Of a stretch of 64,000 nt of DNA, positions 17,946 through 25,602 are shown in pieces. A program made the position numbers and the translations under genes. The notes beneath the pieces are model-generated. The model saw only the letters and a list, made by a program, of their open reading frames with translations. It made no database searches and was not told where the DNA came from. Each line of letters starts with the position of its first letter. Within the stretch, counting starts at the first letter, position 1. Source of the DNA: Gammaproteobacteria bacterium (GTDB lineage Bacteria > Pseudomonadota > Gammaproteobacteria > Xanthomonadales > SZUA-36); contig JAUIJU010000013.1 of assembly GCA_030431095.1 (NCBI GenBank), positions 1 through 64,000 of the forward strand, read 5' to 3'.

Positions 17946-18743
17946 ATGAACACGGATCGTTTTCTGGCGGGGCGCCACGCCCTGGTCACGGGATCCACCT
18001 CGGGCATCGGTCTGGGCATTGCCCGCGCCCTGGCCCGCCGCGGTTGCAGCCTGACGCTGAACGGTTTCGGTGACGCGGACGCAATCGAGACCCACCGGCA
18101 GGAACTCGAACAGCTGGCCGACGCCCCGGTGGCGCACCACCCGGCCGACATGAGCGTCCCCGACGACATCGAGGCCATGATGCACGAGTCGGCGGAAGCC
18201 CGCGGTCAGGTGGACATCCTGGTGAACAATGCCGGCATCCAGCACGTTTCGCCGGTGGCGTCCTTTCCACCGGAACGCTGGGACGCCATCATTGCCATCA
18301 ACCTCTCTTCCGCGTTTCACACGACGCGGCTGGCCTTGCCTTCCATGGTCACTGCCGGCTGGGGGCGCATCGTCAATGTCGCTTCGGCCCATGCGTTGCG
18401 GGCTTCGCCCTTCAAGGCGGCCTACGTGGCGGCCAAGCACGGCATTGCCGGCCTGACCAAGACCGTCGCGCTGGAAACGGCGGAGCACGGGATCACCGTC
18501 AACGCAATCGCCCCCGGCTACGTGGAAACCCCCCTGGTGACCGGCCAGGTCGAGGATACCGCCAGGGCACGCGGCATCAGCGAGGAAGCCGTGTTGCGCG
18601 ACGTGATGCTGCTGGCGCAACCCACACGACGCCTGGTGGCCATCGACGAGGTCGCCGAGTTGGCCGTCTACCTGTGCACGCCGGCCAGTGCGTCCATCAC
18701 CGGCACGGTCCTGCCGGTGGACGGCGGCTGGACCGCCAAGTAG
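17946..18743 (+). CDS. bdhA: D-3-hydroxybutyrate dehydrogenase
   Basis: A 265-residue short-chain dehydrogenase that oxidises D-3-hydroxybutyrate to acetoacetate with NAD+. It shows the dinucleotide motif TGSTSGIGLGIA, NNAGIQHV, and the catalytic Ser147, Tyr160 and Lys164 (AAYVAAKHG). The substrate residues known from the Pseudomonas enzymes (Gln94, His144, Lys152, Gln196, Trp257) are all present here at a constant +5 offset: Gln99, His149, Lys157, Gln201 and Trp262. That makes the substrate call strong. The start codon is 1 bp after the MFS stop, and the next gene begins 8 bp downstream, so it sits in the middle of an operon. Confidence 0.93.
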   Translation: MNTDRFLAGRHALVTGSTSGIGLGIARALARRGCSLTLNGFGDADAIETHRQELEQLADAPVAHHPADMSVPDDIEAMMHESAEARGQVDILVNNAGIQHVSPVASFPPERWDAIIAINLSSAFHTTRLALPSMVTAGWGRIVNVASAHALRASPFKAAYVAAKHGIAGLTKTVALETAEHGITVNAIAPGYVETPLVTGQVEDTARARGISEEAVLRDVMLLAQPTRRLVAIDEVAELAVYLCTPASASITGTVLPVDGGWTAK

Positions 18744-18751
18744 GCGAGCCC

Positions 18752-20329
18752 GTGCCCGGCCCCTGGTTTGATGCCCCGGCCCCGCTGCTGCCGGAATTGC
18801 TGGCGCTGAACGGACGCTGGATGGGCGCCAGGCCCGCGGTGATCTGCGACGGCGAAGCCCTTTCCTGGTCCGACTTTCATGCCCGTGTGTGCCAGCTGGC
18901 CAACGGGCTGCGCGCGGGCGGGCTGGCCACCGGTGACCGGGTGGCCGTGCTGATGGACAACAGCCCGGAAATGTTCATCACGCTGTTCGGCATCATCGCC
19001 GCCGGCGGTGTCACCGTGCCGCTGAACGTGTTCGTGACCGACACCGGGCTGGCCGCCATGATCGAAGACGCCGACGCCCGCGCCGTATTCACCTCCGGCG
19101 ACCACGCAAAACGCCTGGCACCGTTCCGGGAATCCCTGGAGCGGGTCCGGTCGGATGCCTGGATTCAGCACGGGCAACCGGCAGATGGATTCACCGGGTT
19201 CGAATCCTGGCTGGCATGCCAGGACAGCAGCGATCCCGACGTGCCGCTCGCCGACGGCGACGCGTGCAACATCATCTACTCGTCGGGTACCACGGGGGCG
19301 CCCAAGGGCATCGTGCATACCCATCGCCGACGCCTGGACTGGTTCTACGACCTGGCGCTGGCGTTGCGCTACGACCGCGCGACAGTCAACCTGTGCTCGA
19401 TTGGCCTGTTCTCCAACATTTCCTGGGCCGGCATGGGCTGCGCCCTGCTGACCGGCGGTACCGTGGTCATCATGCGCGGTTTCGATGCCGGCGACTGGTT
19501 GTCACTGGTGGCGCGTCACGGCGTCACCCATTCAGCCATGGTGCCGGTGCAGTTCCAGCGCATCCTGGAGCACCCCGACTTCGATCGGACCGACTGCTCG
19601 AGCATCAAGAGCCTGATGTGCTGCGGCTCGCCGCTCCAGGCCTCCCTGAAACAGCGGATCATGTCACGGCTCGCGCCGGCGCTGATCGAACTCTACGGGC
19701 TGACCGAGGGGATCGTCACCACACTGGAGCCGGAAGACGCCCACGGCCGCCTCGCCAGCGTCGGCAAGCCCGTCATGGGGACCGACCTGAAAATTCTCGA
19801 TGACGACGACCGCCCCTGTCCCCCCGGTCAGGCCGGCGAGATCGTCGGGCGCGGGCGCATCCTGATGTCGGGCTATCACGGTCGCGAAGACGCCAACCGG
19901 GATGCGACCTGGATAGACGAGGTCGGGCGGCGCTGGTTGCGCACCGGCGACATCGGCGTGCTCGACGCCGCCGGATTCCTGACGCTGGTCGACCGCAAGA
20001 AGGACCTGATCATATCCGGCGGCATGAACCTTTACCCGGCGGATATCGAGGCCGTGGTGCTCGAGCATCCCCAGGTCGATGAAACCGCGGTGATTGCCAT
20101 CGACAGCGATCGCTGGGGCGAATCCCCCTTCGCCGTCTATGTCGGCGAGGCCGGTCCCGCCGAATTGCTGGACTGGGTCAACCAGCGGGTCGGGCGTCAC
20201 CAGCGCCTGGCAGGCGCCACGGCCCTGGATGAACTGCCGCGCAATCCCAATGGCAAAATACTCAAACGGGAATTGCGTGAACGCTTCCGGGACTGGCTGT
20301 CCCGCCCACCTGCCGAGGACCCGGATTGA
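18752..20329 (+). CDS. Acyl-CoA synthetase (AMP-forming), likely activating a 3HB-derived acid
   Basis: A 525-residue adenylate-forming ligase. The AMP-binding core is visible as IIYSSGTTGAPKGIVHTH, then LIELYGLTEG, and the hinge region TGDIGVLDAAGFLTLVDRKKDLIISGG. Near the C terminus, LPRNPNGKILKRELRE carries the catalytic Lys. These enzymes activate a carboxylic acid to its CoA thioester through an acyl-adenylate. In this operon acetoacetate or 3-hydroxybutyrate is the likely substrate, but the sequence resembles general medium/long-chain acyl-CoA ligases, so this is inferred from context. The GTG start at 18752 is 8 bp after bdhA. Its stop shares one base with the next start codon. Confidence 0.85.
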   Translation: MPGPWFDAPAPLLPELLALNGRWMGARPAVICDGEALSWSDFHARVCQLANGLRAGGLATGDRVAVLMDNSPEMFITLFGIIAAGGVTVPLNVFVTDTGLAAMIEDADARAVFTSGDHAKRLAPFRESLERVRSDAWIQHGQPADGFTGFESWLACQDSSDPDVPLADGDACNIIYSSGTTGAPKGIVHTHRRRLDWFYDLALALRYDRATVNLCSIGLFSNISWAGMGCALLTGGTVVIMRGFDAGDWLSLVARHGVTHSAMVPVQFQRILEHPDFDRTDCSSIKSLMCCGSPLQASLKQRIMSRLAPALIELYGLTEGIVTTLEPEDAHGRLASVGKPVMGTDLKILDDDDRPCPPGQAGEIVGRGRILMSGYHGREDANRDATWIDEVGRRWLRTGDIGVLDAAGFLTLVDRKKDLIISGGMNLYPADIEAVVLEHPQVDETAVIAIDSDRWGESPFAVYVGEAGPAELLDWVNQRVGRHQRLAGATALDELPRNPNGKILKRELRERFRDWLSRPPAEDPD

Positions 20330-21225
20330 TGAACCATACCGAGCACCGCTACACCAGCTTCGATGGCCTGTCCCTCTACTATCGCGTTTACGGTTCGGGC
20401 GACCACGTGGTGCTGTGCCTTCCCGGGCTGACCCGCAACTGCAAGGACTTCGAAAACCTGGCCGGTCACCTGGCACAACGCTACCGGGTGATCACGCCGG
20501 ACCTGCGCGGGCGTGGCGAGTCGGACAACGATCCCAACTGGAAGCAATACATCCCTCCCACCTACGTACGTGACGCCTGGACCTTGCTGGACCGGATACG
20601 GGTGCCGCATTGCACCGTGATCGGAACCTCCCTCGGCGGATTGATGGCGATGATCATGGCCGAGCAGAACCCGGACCGGCTGCAAGGCCTGGTGCTCAAC
20701 GACATTGGTCCCGAGGTGTCGCCCGACGCCCTGGCGCGCATCGCGGAGTACGTGGGCGCCACGCCGCCACAACCCGACTGGAACGGCGCTGCGGACAAGG
20801 CGGAAGCGAATTACGCATTGGCCTACCCCGAGGCGGACCGGGAATTCTGGATGGCGCAAGCACGGGCTTCTTGGCGAGAGCGGAACGACGGGCAGGTAGA
20901 GCCGGCATACGATCCGGCCATCGGCGACGCTGTGCGACATGCGCTCAAGTCCGTCAAGATCATCGGCTGGCTGCGCAGGCTGGGACTACGCCGCATCAAG
21001 GGCATCAACCTCGATCCCTGGGACAATTTCCGAAAGGTCTCCATGCCCTGCCTGGTATTGCGCGGCGATTTGTCCGACGTGATTTCACCGGACACGGTGG
21101 CGCGCATGCGTGCGCTCAAACCAGACCTGGAAGTGGTGGACGTACCGGGTGTCGGACACGCACCGACGCTGGCCGAGCCCGCCGCCATCGCGGCCATCGA
21201 CGACTTTCTCGCTCGCCTGGACTGA
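20329..21225 (+). CDS. Alpha/beta hydrolase, possible 3HB-oligomer hydrolase
   Basis: A 298-residue hydrolase without signal peptide, so cytoplasmic. The nucleophile elbow is GTSLGG (Ser101); the acid is probably Asp250 (RGDLSDVIS) and the histidine His277 (GVGHAPT). HVVLCLPGLTRNCKDF is the oxyanion-loop region. The ATG shares its A with the stop codon of the ligase gene, so translation is coupled. In a locus with an extracellular PHB depolymerase and a 3HB dehydrogenase, cleavage of imported 3HB dimers or oligomers is the natural role, but the family is broad and other esters are possible. Confidence 0.82.
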   Translation: MNHTEHRYTSFDGLSLYYRVYGSGDHVVLCLPGLTRNCKDFENLAGHLAQRYRVITPDLRGRGESDNDPNWKQYIPPTYVRDAWTLLDRIRVPHCTVIGTSLGGLMAMIMAEQNPDRLQGLVLNDIGPEVSPDALARIAEYVGATPPQPDWNGAADKAEANYALAYPEADREFWMAQARASWRERNDGQVEPAYDPAIGDAVRHALKSVKIIGWLRRLGLRRIKGINLDPWDNFRKVSMPCLVLRGDLSDVISPDTVARMRALKPDLEVVDVPGVGHAPTLAEPAAIAAIDDFLARLD

Positions 21226-21289
21226 AGCGCATCGGGAAACCCGACGCGTTCCGATATGATGACCCCGCCACCCGTGCAGGAGCGCGCCC

Positions 21290-21988
21290 ATGCCCACCGC
21301 CGTCATTACCGGCGCCAATCGCGGACTCGGACTGGAATTCGCCCGACAGCTCCTTTCCCGCGAATGGCGCGTACATGCCCTCAACCGGGGCGTTGCCCCG
21401 GCGCTTGCCGACCTGCCTGGCGCGGACCGTCTCGTGGTGCATCGCGGCGACCTGGCCGATCCGGCCGAGCTGCGCCGCCTGTCCGGAGAACTTTCGGCCA
21501 CCCGGATCGACCTGCTGCTGAACAATGCCGGCATCATGAAAACCGATACGCCACGTCACCCGGACCACCAGACACAGGGTCTGCATGATTTCAGCCGTGA
21601 TGAATGGCGCGCCGTGTTCGAGATCAACCTGTTCAGCCCCGCGCAGCTGATCGCGCTGCTGCGCCCTCGACTCGCGGCGGGCGCCCGGGTGGTCACCCTG
21701 TCCAGCGCCATGGCGGGCATCGCCGATAACGAATACGGGGGCTGGTACGCCTATCGCGCCAGCAAGGCGGCCGTGAACAGTCTGATGAAATCCGTGGCGC
21801 TGGAACTGGGCGACGCGGTTATTGCCGTTGCACTGCACCCGGGCTGGGTGCGCACCGACATGGGAGGGCCCGATGCGGACCTCGACGCGGCCACCGCCGT
21901 CGCCGGCATGCTACAGGTCATCGATGACCTGACGCCGGCGGACAGTGGCGCCTTCATCGGCTACGACGGCTCGCGAGCTGCGTACTAG
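21290..21988 (+). CDS. Short-chain dehydrogenase/reductase
   Basis: A 232-residue SDR with TGANRGLGLEFARQL at the N terminus, LLNNAGIM, a serine in LSSAMAG and the catalytic YRASKAA. The C terminus GAFIGYDGSR is typical of the carbonyl-reductase-like (C-factor/csgA-like) group that often acts on small carbonyls. The substrate is unknown. It begins 64 bp after the hydrolase and may be the last gene of the 3HB operon or have its own promoter. It ends 12 bp from the convergent ALDH16 gene. Confidence 0.83.
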   Translation: MPTAVITGANRGLGLEFARQLLSREWRVHALNRGVAPALADLPGADRLVVHRGDLADPAELRRLSGELSATRIDLLLNNAGIMKTDTPRHPDHQTQGLHDFSRDEWRAVFEINLFSPAQLIALLRPRLAAGARVVTLSSAMAGIADNEYGGWYAYRASKAAVNSLMKSVALELGDAVIAVALHPGWVRTDMGGPDADLDAATAVAGMLQVIDDLTPADSGAFIGYDGSRAAY

Positions 21989-22000
21989 CCCGCCCAGCGC

Positions 22001-24391
22001 TTACTCCCCGTAGGGAATCCAGATGTTCTTGATCTCAACGGCGTGGCGGTAGAACGTCTCGCCACCCCCCTGGTCCGCGTCGAACCAGTCGTGGAATCGG
22101 CCATGGCTCACCCAGGTGCGCTTCATGGTGTCAGCGGCCGCTTCTTCGACGAGCCGACTGCCTTCGGCGTCGCCCCAGTACCAGGTCGCCTCGGGACCGT
22201 AGTGGCCCGCCAGGTGCGGCAGCAGGGACGCCTGGTGACCGGTCACGATGTTCAGGGCGCCGGCCGGCAGGTCGGAGGTCTCCAGCACCTGGTAGAAGTC
22301 CGTGGCCAACAGCGCGTAACGCAATGACGGCACCACCACCACGCGGTTGCCCATCGCCAGGGCTGGCATCACGGTAGAAATGAAACCGATGAAACCCGCC
22401 TCTTCCGGCGCCACGATGCCGATCACCCCGAGCGGCTCGCGCATGGCCAGGGTGACGTTGCGGTACGGGGTGGCGTGCACCTGGCCGTCGTACTTGTCGG
22501 CCATGGCGGCGGCGTCGAAGATGCGTCGGACACACAGCGCCAGTTCGGCCCGCGCGCCGTCCACGTCCTGGCCGGACAGCGCCGCGATGCGCCGAGTGAA
22601 ATCCTCGCCTCGGGCGGCCAGGTTCTCGGCAATGTAGAACAGGACCTGGGCCCGGTTGTGGGCCGTGGTCGTGGTCCAGGCCGGCGCCTTGACCGCCGCT
22701 TCCACGGCGTTGCGAATGTCCTTGCGGTTGCCGTCGGGGATTTCGCCCGCCCGGTGACCGGCCGCGTCGTACACGGCGATCGAGTAGCCGCCGTCGGGAC
22801 GGGTCTGCTTGCCGCCGACATACAACTTGGCGGTACGATCGATGGCCGGTGGCGCGTCCGCCTCCGGTTCGCAGGGTTCCGCCGGCACCTGTCCTGGATA
22901 CACGGGCGACCCGGAAAGCGCGGACGCCCAGTTTGGTTTCACGTACGCGTAGAGCCCCTCCCGGCCACCCTCGCGGCCAAACCCGGATTCGCGGTAGCCG
23001 CCAAAACCGGCCGCCGCGTCGAACTGGTTGGTGCAGTTGACCCAAACGGTGCCGGCCTTGAGCGCCGGCGCCACGTCCAGCGCCAGGTTGACGTTTTCTG
23101 TCCACACCGAGGCCGCCAGGCCGTAACGACTGTTGTTGGCCAGCTCCACGGCCTCAGCGGGCGTACGAAAGCTCATGCTCACCAGCACCGGCCCGAAAAT
23201 CTCTTCCTGGGCCAGCGTGGCGGCGGGCTGCACGTCGGTCAGGAGTGTGGGCGGGTAGAAACTGCCGTCTGCCGGCAGCTCGCACGCCGGCTGCCACACG
23301 GTGGCGCCTTCGGATTCTCCCAGCGCGACGAGTTCGCGAATGCGCTCGAGCTGCACCGGGTCCACGACGGCGCCCAGGTCAATGCTCTTGTCCATCGAGT
23401 CCCCCACCACCAGGCGCGCCATGCGTTCGCGCACTTTCTCCAGCAGCGACTCGGCCACGGACTCCTGCACCAGCAGGCGGGACCCGGCACAACAGACCTG
23501 CCCCTGGTTGAACCAGATGGCGTCAACCAGTCCCTCGACCACGCTGTCGAGGTCGGCGTCCTCGTAAACGATGAACGGCGACTTGCCGCCCAGCTCCAGG
23601 GTCAGTTTTTTGCCGGTACCCGCCGTGGCCTTGCGCAGGATTCGCCCGACCTCGGTGGAACCGGTAAAGGCGATCTTGTCCACATCCTCGTGTTCGACCA
23701 GCGCCTGGCCGGCCTTGTGATCGCCCAGCACCAGGTTGAACACCCCCGGCGGCAACCCGACGTCGTGGCAGACCTGGGCCAGCAACGACGCGGTGGTCGG
23801 GGTGAATTCCGCGGGCTTAAGCACCACCGTGTTGCCCATGGCCAGCGCGGGCGCCACCTTCCAGGCCGCCATCAGCAACGGAAAATTCCAGGGAATGATC
23901 TGGCCGGCGACACCCAGGGCCTGAAAACCCGCGAACTCGCGCGCCATCAGCTGCGCCCAGCCCGCGTGGTGATAAAAGTGGCGCGCCACCAGCGGTATGT
24001 CGATGTCGCGCGACTCACGGATGGGTTTGCCGTTGTCCAGGGATTCCAGCGTGGCGAACAGGCGGCTGTGCTTTTGCACGGCCCGCGCGATGGCGTAGAG
24101 ATAACGGGCACGTCCATGGCCGCCCAGCGCCGCCCAGTCCGCCTGCGCCGTGCGCGCCGCGCGCACGGCGCGATCGACGTCCTCGGCATCGCCGTCGGCG
24201 GCCAGCGCCAGCACCGTGCCGCGCGCGGGGCTGCGCGTTTCAAACCAGTTTCCACCGGCCGGCTCGCACCACTGGCCATCGATATAGTGGCGCAGGTGAC
24301 CGTCGCCCTGGGCCAGCCACGCCTCGGCGTGATCCGTGGCTTCCGGCGCCGGGCCGTATTCCAGCGTGTCGAAAATTTCCCGAATGCTCAT
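22001..24391 (-). CDS. ALDH16-type two-domain aldehyde dehydrogenase
   Basis: A 796-residue protein made of two aldehyde dehydrogenase units. The first (about residues 30-500) is complete: PWNFP (Asn169), FTGSTEVGR, Glu266 in LELGGK and the catalytic Cys300 in NQGQVCCAGSR. The second (about 525-796) has the NAD-binding-like part (GVIGIVAPEEAGF, VMPALAMGNRVVVVPS) but lacks the catalytic Cys region, so it is a structural pseudo-domain. This is the architecture of the ALDH16 family. It lies 10 bp downstream of deoxyribose-phosphate aldolase, so oxidation of the acetaldehyde formed by that enzyme is a likely role. Confidence 0.88.
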   Translation of the reverse strand: MSIREIFDTLEYGPAPEATDHAEAWLAQGDGHLRHYIDGQWCEPAGGNWFETRSPARGTVLALAADGDAEDVDRAVRAARTAQADWAALGGHGRARYLYAIARAVQKHSRLFATLESLDNGKPIRESRDIDIPLVARHFYHHAGWAQLMAREFAGFQALGVAGQIIPWNFPLLMAAWKVAPALAMGNTVVLKPAEFTPTTASLLAQVCHDVGLPPGVFNLVLGDHKAGQALVEHEDVDKIAFTGSTEVGRILRKATAGTGKKLTLELGGKSPFIVYEDADLDSVVEGLVDAIWFNQGQVCCAGSRLLVQESVAESLLEKVRERMARLVVGDSMDKSIDLGAVVDPVQLERIRELVALGESEGATVWQPACELPADGSFYPPTLLTDVQPAATLAQEEIFGPVLVSMSFRTPAEAVELANNSRYGLAASVWTENVNLALDVAPALKAGTVWVNCTNQFDAAAGFGGYRESGFGREGGREGLYAYVKPNWASALSGSPVYPGQVPAEPCEPEADAPPAIDRTAKLYVGGKQTRPDGGYSIAVYDAAGHRAGEIPDGNRKDIRNAVEAAVKAPAWTTTTAHNRAQVLFYIAENLAARGEDFTRRIAALSGQDVDGARAELALCVRRIFDAAAMADKYDGQVHATPYRNVTLAMREPLGVIGIVAPEEAGFIGFISTVMPALAMGNRVVVVPSLRYALLATDFYQVLETSDLPAGALNIVTGHQASLLPHLAGHYGPEATWYWGDAEGSRLVEEAAADTMKRTWVSHGRFHDWFDADQGGGETFYRHAVEIKNIWIPYGE

Positions 24392-24401
24392 GCCTGCCTC
24401 G

Positions 24402-25403
24402 TCAGCCCATGGGATGGCGCCAGGCGACGGAATAGCGCCCGGTCACGTGGTGCTCCAGTTGTCGTTCGATGTCGCCGAGAAGGCTGCTGGCGCCGAAACG
24501 GAACAGGTGCGGGTCCAGCCAGTCTCGACCCAGTTCCTCGCGCATCAGCGTGAGGTAAGCCAGGGCCTCCTTCGCCTTGCCGATACCGCCGGCAGGCTTG
24601 TAACCGACCTTGTAACCGGTGAGCCGATGGTAATCGCGGATGGCGCGCACCATGACCAGGCTGACCGGCAGCGTGGCGTTGACGCTTTCCTTCCCCGTAC
24701 TGGTCTTGATGAAGTCGGCGCCGGCCTGCATGCACACCCAGCTGGCGCGCGCCACGTTGGTCAACGTGGCCAGTTCACCGGTGGCGAGGATGGCCTTGAC
24801 GTGCGCCTCGCCACAGGCCTCGCGGTAGGCCCGCATTTCTTCGTACAGGCCCCGCCAGTCGCCGGTCAACACCTTGCCGCGCGAGATCACGATGTCGATC
24901 TCCGTGGCGCCGGCCTTGACCGACTCGCGGACCTGGGCGAGCTTCAGGGCCAGTGGAATCTGGCCGGCGGGAAAACCCGTGGACACGGCGGCGACCGGGA
25001 CCCCGCTGCCGTCGAGTTCACGCACCGCGGTACCGATCAGGTTGTGGTAAACGCAGACAGCACCTGTTTTCAGCGCCAGGTCGCCGACGCCGAGCGCTTC
25101 GAGCAGATCACGCCGGACTGGTCGCATGGCCTTCTGGCACAGGCGCCGGACCTTGCCCGGGGTGTCGTCACCGGCCAGCGTGGTCAGGTCGATACAGCTC
25201 ACGGCCTTGAGCAGCCAGGCGGCCTGGTGTTCCTTCTTGACCGAACGTCGGGCCGGCAACGATGCCGCGCGCCGCTCGACGGCGCTGCGGTTGACCCGCA
25301 GGTGGTCGAACAGCTCGGGCCGGAAGTCCATGCCCGGGTTGCGTTCCAGGCCGTGGTCTTCCGCGCCGGGTTGTTGCAGGGAAAATACGTTGGTCACCGC
25401 CAC
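24402..25403 (-). CDS. deoC: Deoxyribose-phosphate aldolase (long, eukaryote-like form)
   Basis: A ~333-residue class I aldolase that splits 2-deoxyribose-5-phosphate into acetaldehyde and glyceraldehyde-3-phosphate. The Schiff-base lysine lies in FIKTSTGKE (about residue 233), the proton-relay Asp in EIDIVI, and the second active-site Lys in YKPAGG. It has the N-terminal extension with AVERRAASLPARRSVKKE, as in the human enzyme (318 residues) rather than the 259-residue E. coli form. The start is uncertain: GTG at 25403 or 25397 fits a TATACT box at 25430-25435 on the minus strand; an ATG at 25331 is the conservative alternative. It is co-transcribed with the ALDH16 gene. Confidence 0.9.
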   Translation of the reverse strand: MAVTNVFSLQQPGAEDHGLERNPGMDFRPELFDHLRVNRSAVERRAASLPARRSVKKEHQAAWLLKAVSCIDLTTLAGDDTPGKVRRLCQKAMRPVRRDLLEALGVGDLALKTGAVCVYHNLIGTAVRELDGSGVPVAAVSTGFPAGQIPLALKLAQVRESVKAGATEIDIVISRGKVLTGDWRGLYEEMRAYREACGEAHVKAILATGELATLTNVARASWVCMQAGADFIKTSTGKESVNATLPVSLVMVRAIRDYHRLTGYKVGYKPAGGIGKAKEALAYLTLMREELGRDWLDPHLFRFGASSLLGDIERQLEHHVTGRYSVAWRHPMG

Positions 25404-25534
25404 GCACCGTCCATCGACTGGGGTCCGACAGTATATAACGCGACCGCCTGGGCCGCCGCGCCACCTGAGACGCACGCGGTCTGTGGCACAATGCCGTCAT
25501 CGGCGATTGCGGAATGTCTTTTCTAATTATTTAG

Positions 25535-25553
25535 TTTAATTATAATTAATATC
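25535..25553. promoter_or_regulatory. Fur-box-like site in an AT-rich promoter patch
   Basis: TTTAATTATAATTAATATC matches the 19-bp Fur consensus GATAATGATAATCATTATC at 14 of 19 positions and contains the 14-bp perfect palindrome TTAATTATAATTAA. It overlaps a TATAAT hexamer (25541-25546). The surrounding ~60 bp is almost pure A/T in an otherwise GC-rich window. The site lies 50 bp before the start of a TonB-dependent receptor gene, so iron regulation is plausible; AT richness raises the chance of a random match. Confidence 0.5.
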
Positions 25554-25602
25554 ATATTGTTTATTCTGCATTTATTTGGATGTTAACGGTGTCGCTTTGA
25601 CC

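Noticed and set aside
19197-19207. GGTTCGAATCC, which looks like a tRNA T-loop
   Set aside because: It lies inside the acyl-CoA synthetase gene, encodes part of GFESW, and no acceptor stem, anticodon arm or D arm can be built around it.
22475-24553. A long open frame (692 codons) on the plus strand opposite the ALDH16 gene
   Set aside because: It is a shadow of high GC third-position bias; its product is rich in His/Arg/Gly/Val without any domain, while the opposite strand encodes a complete enzyme.
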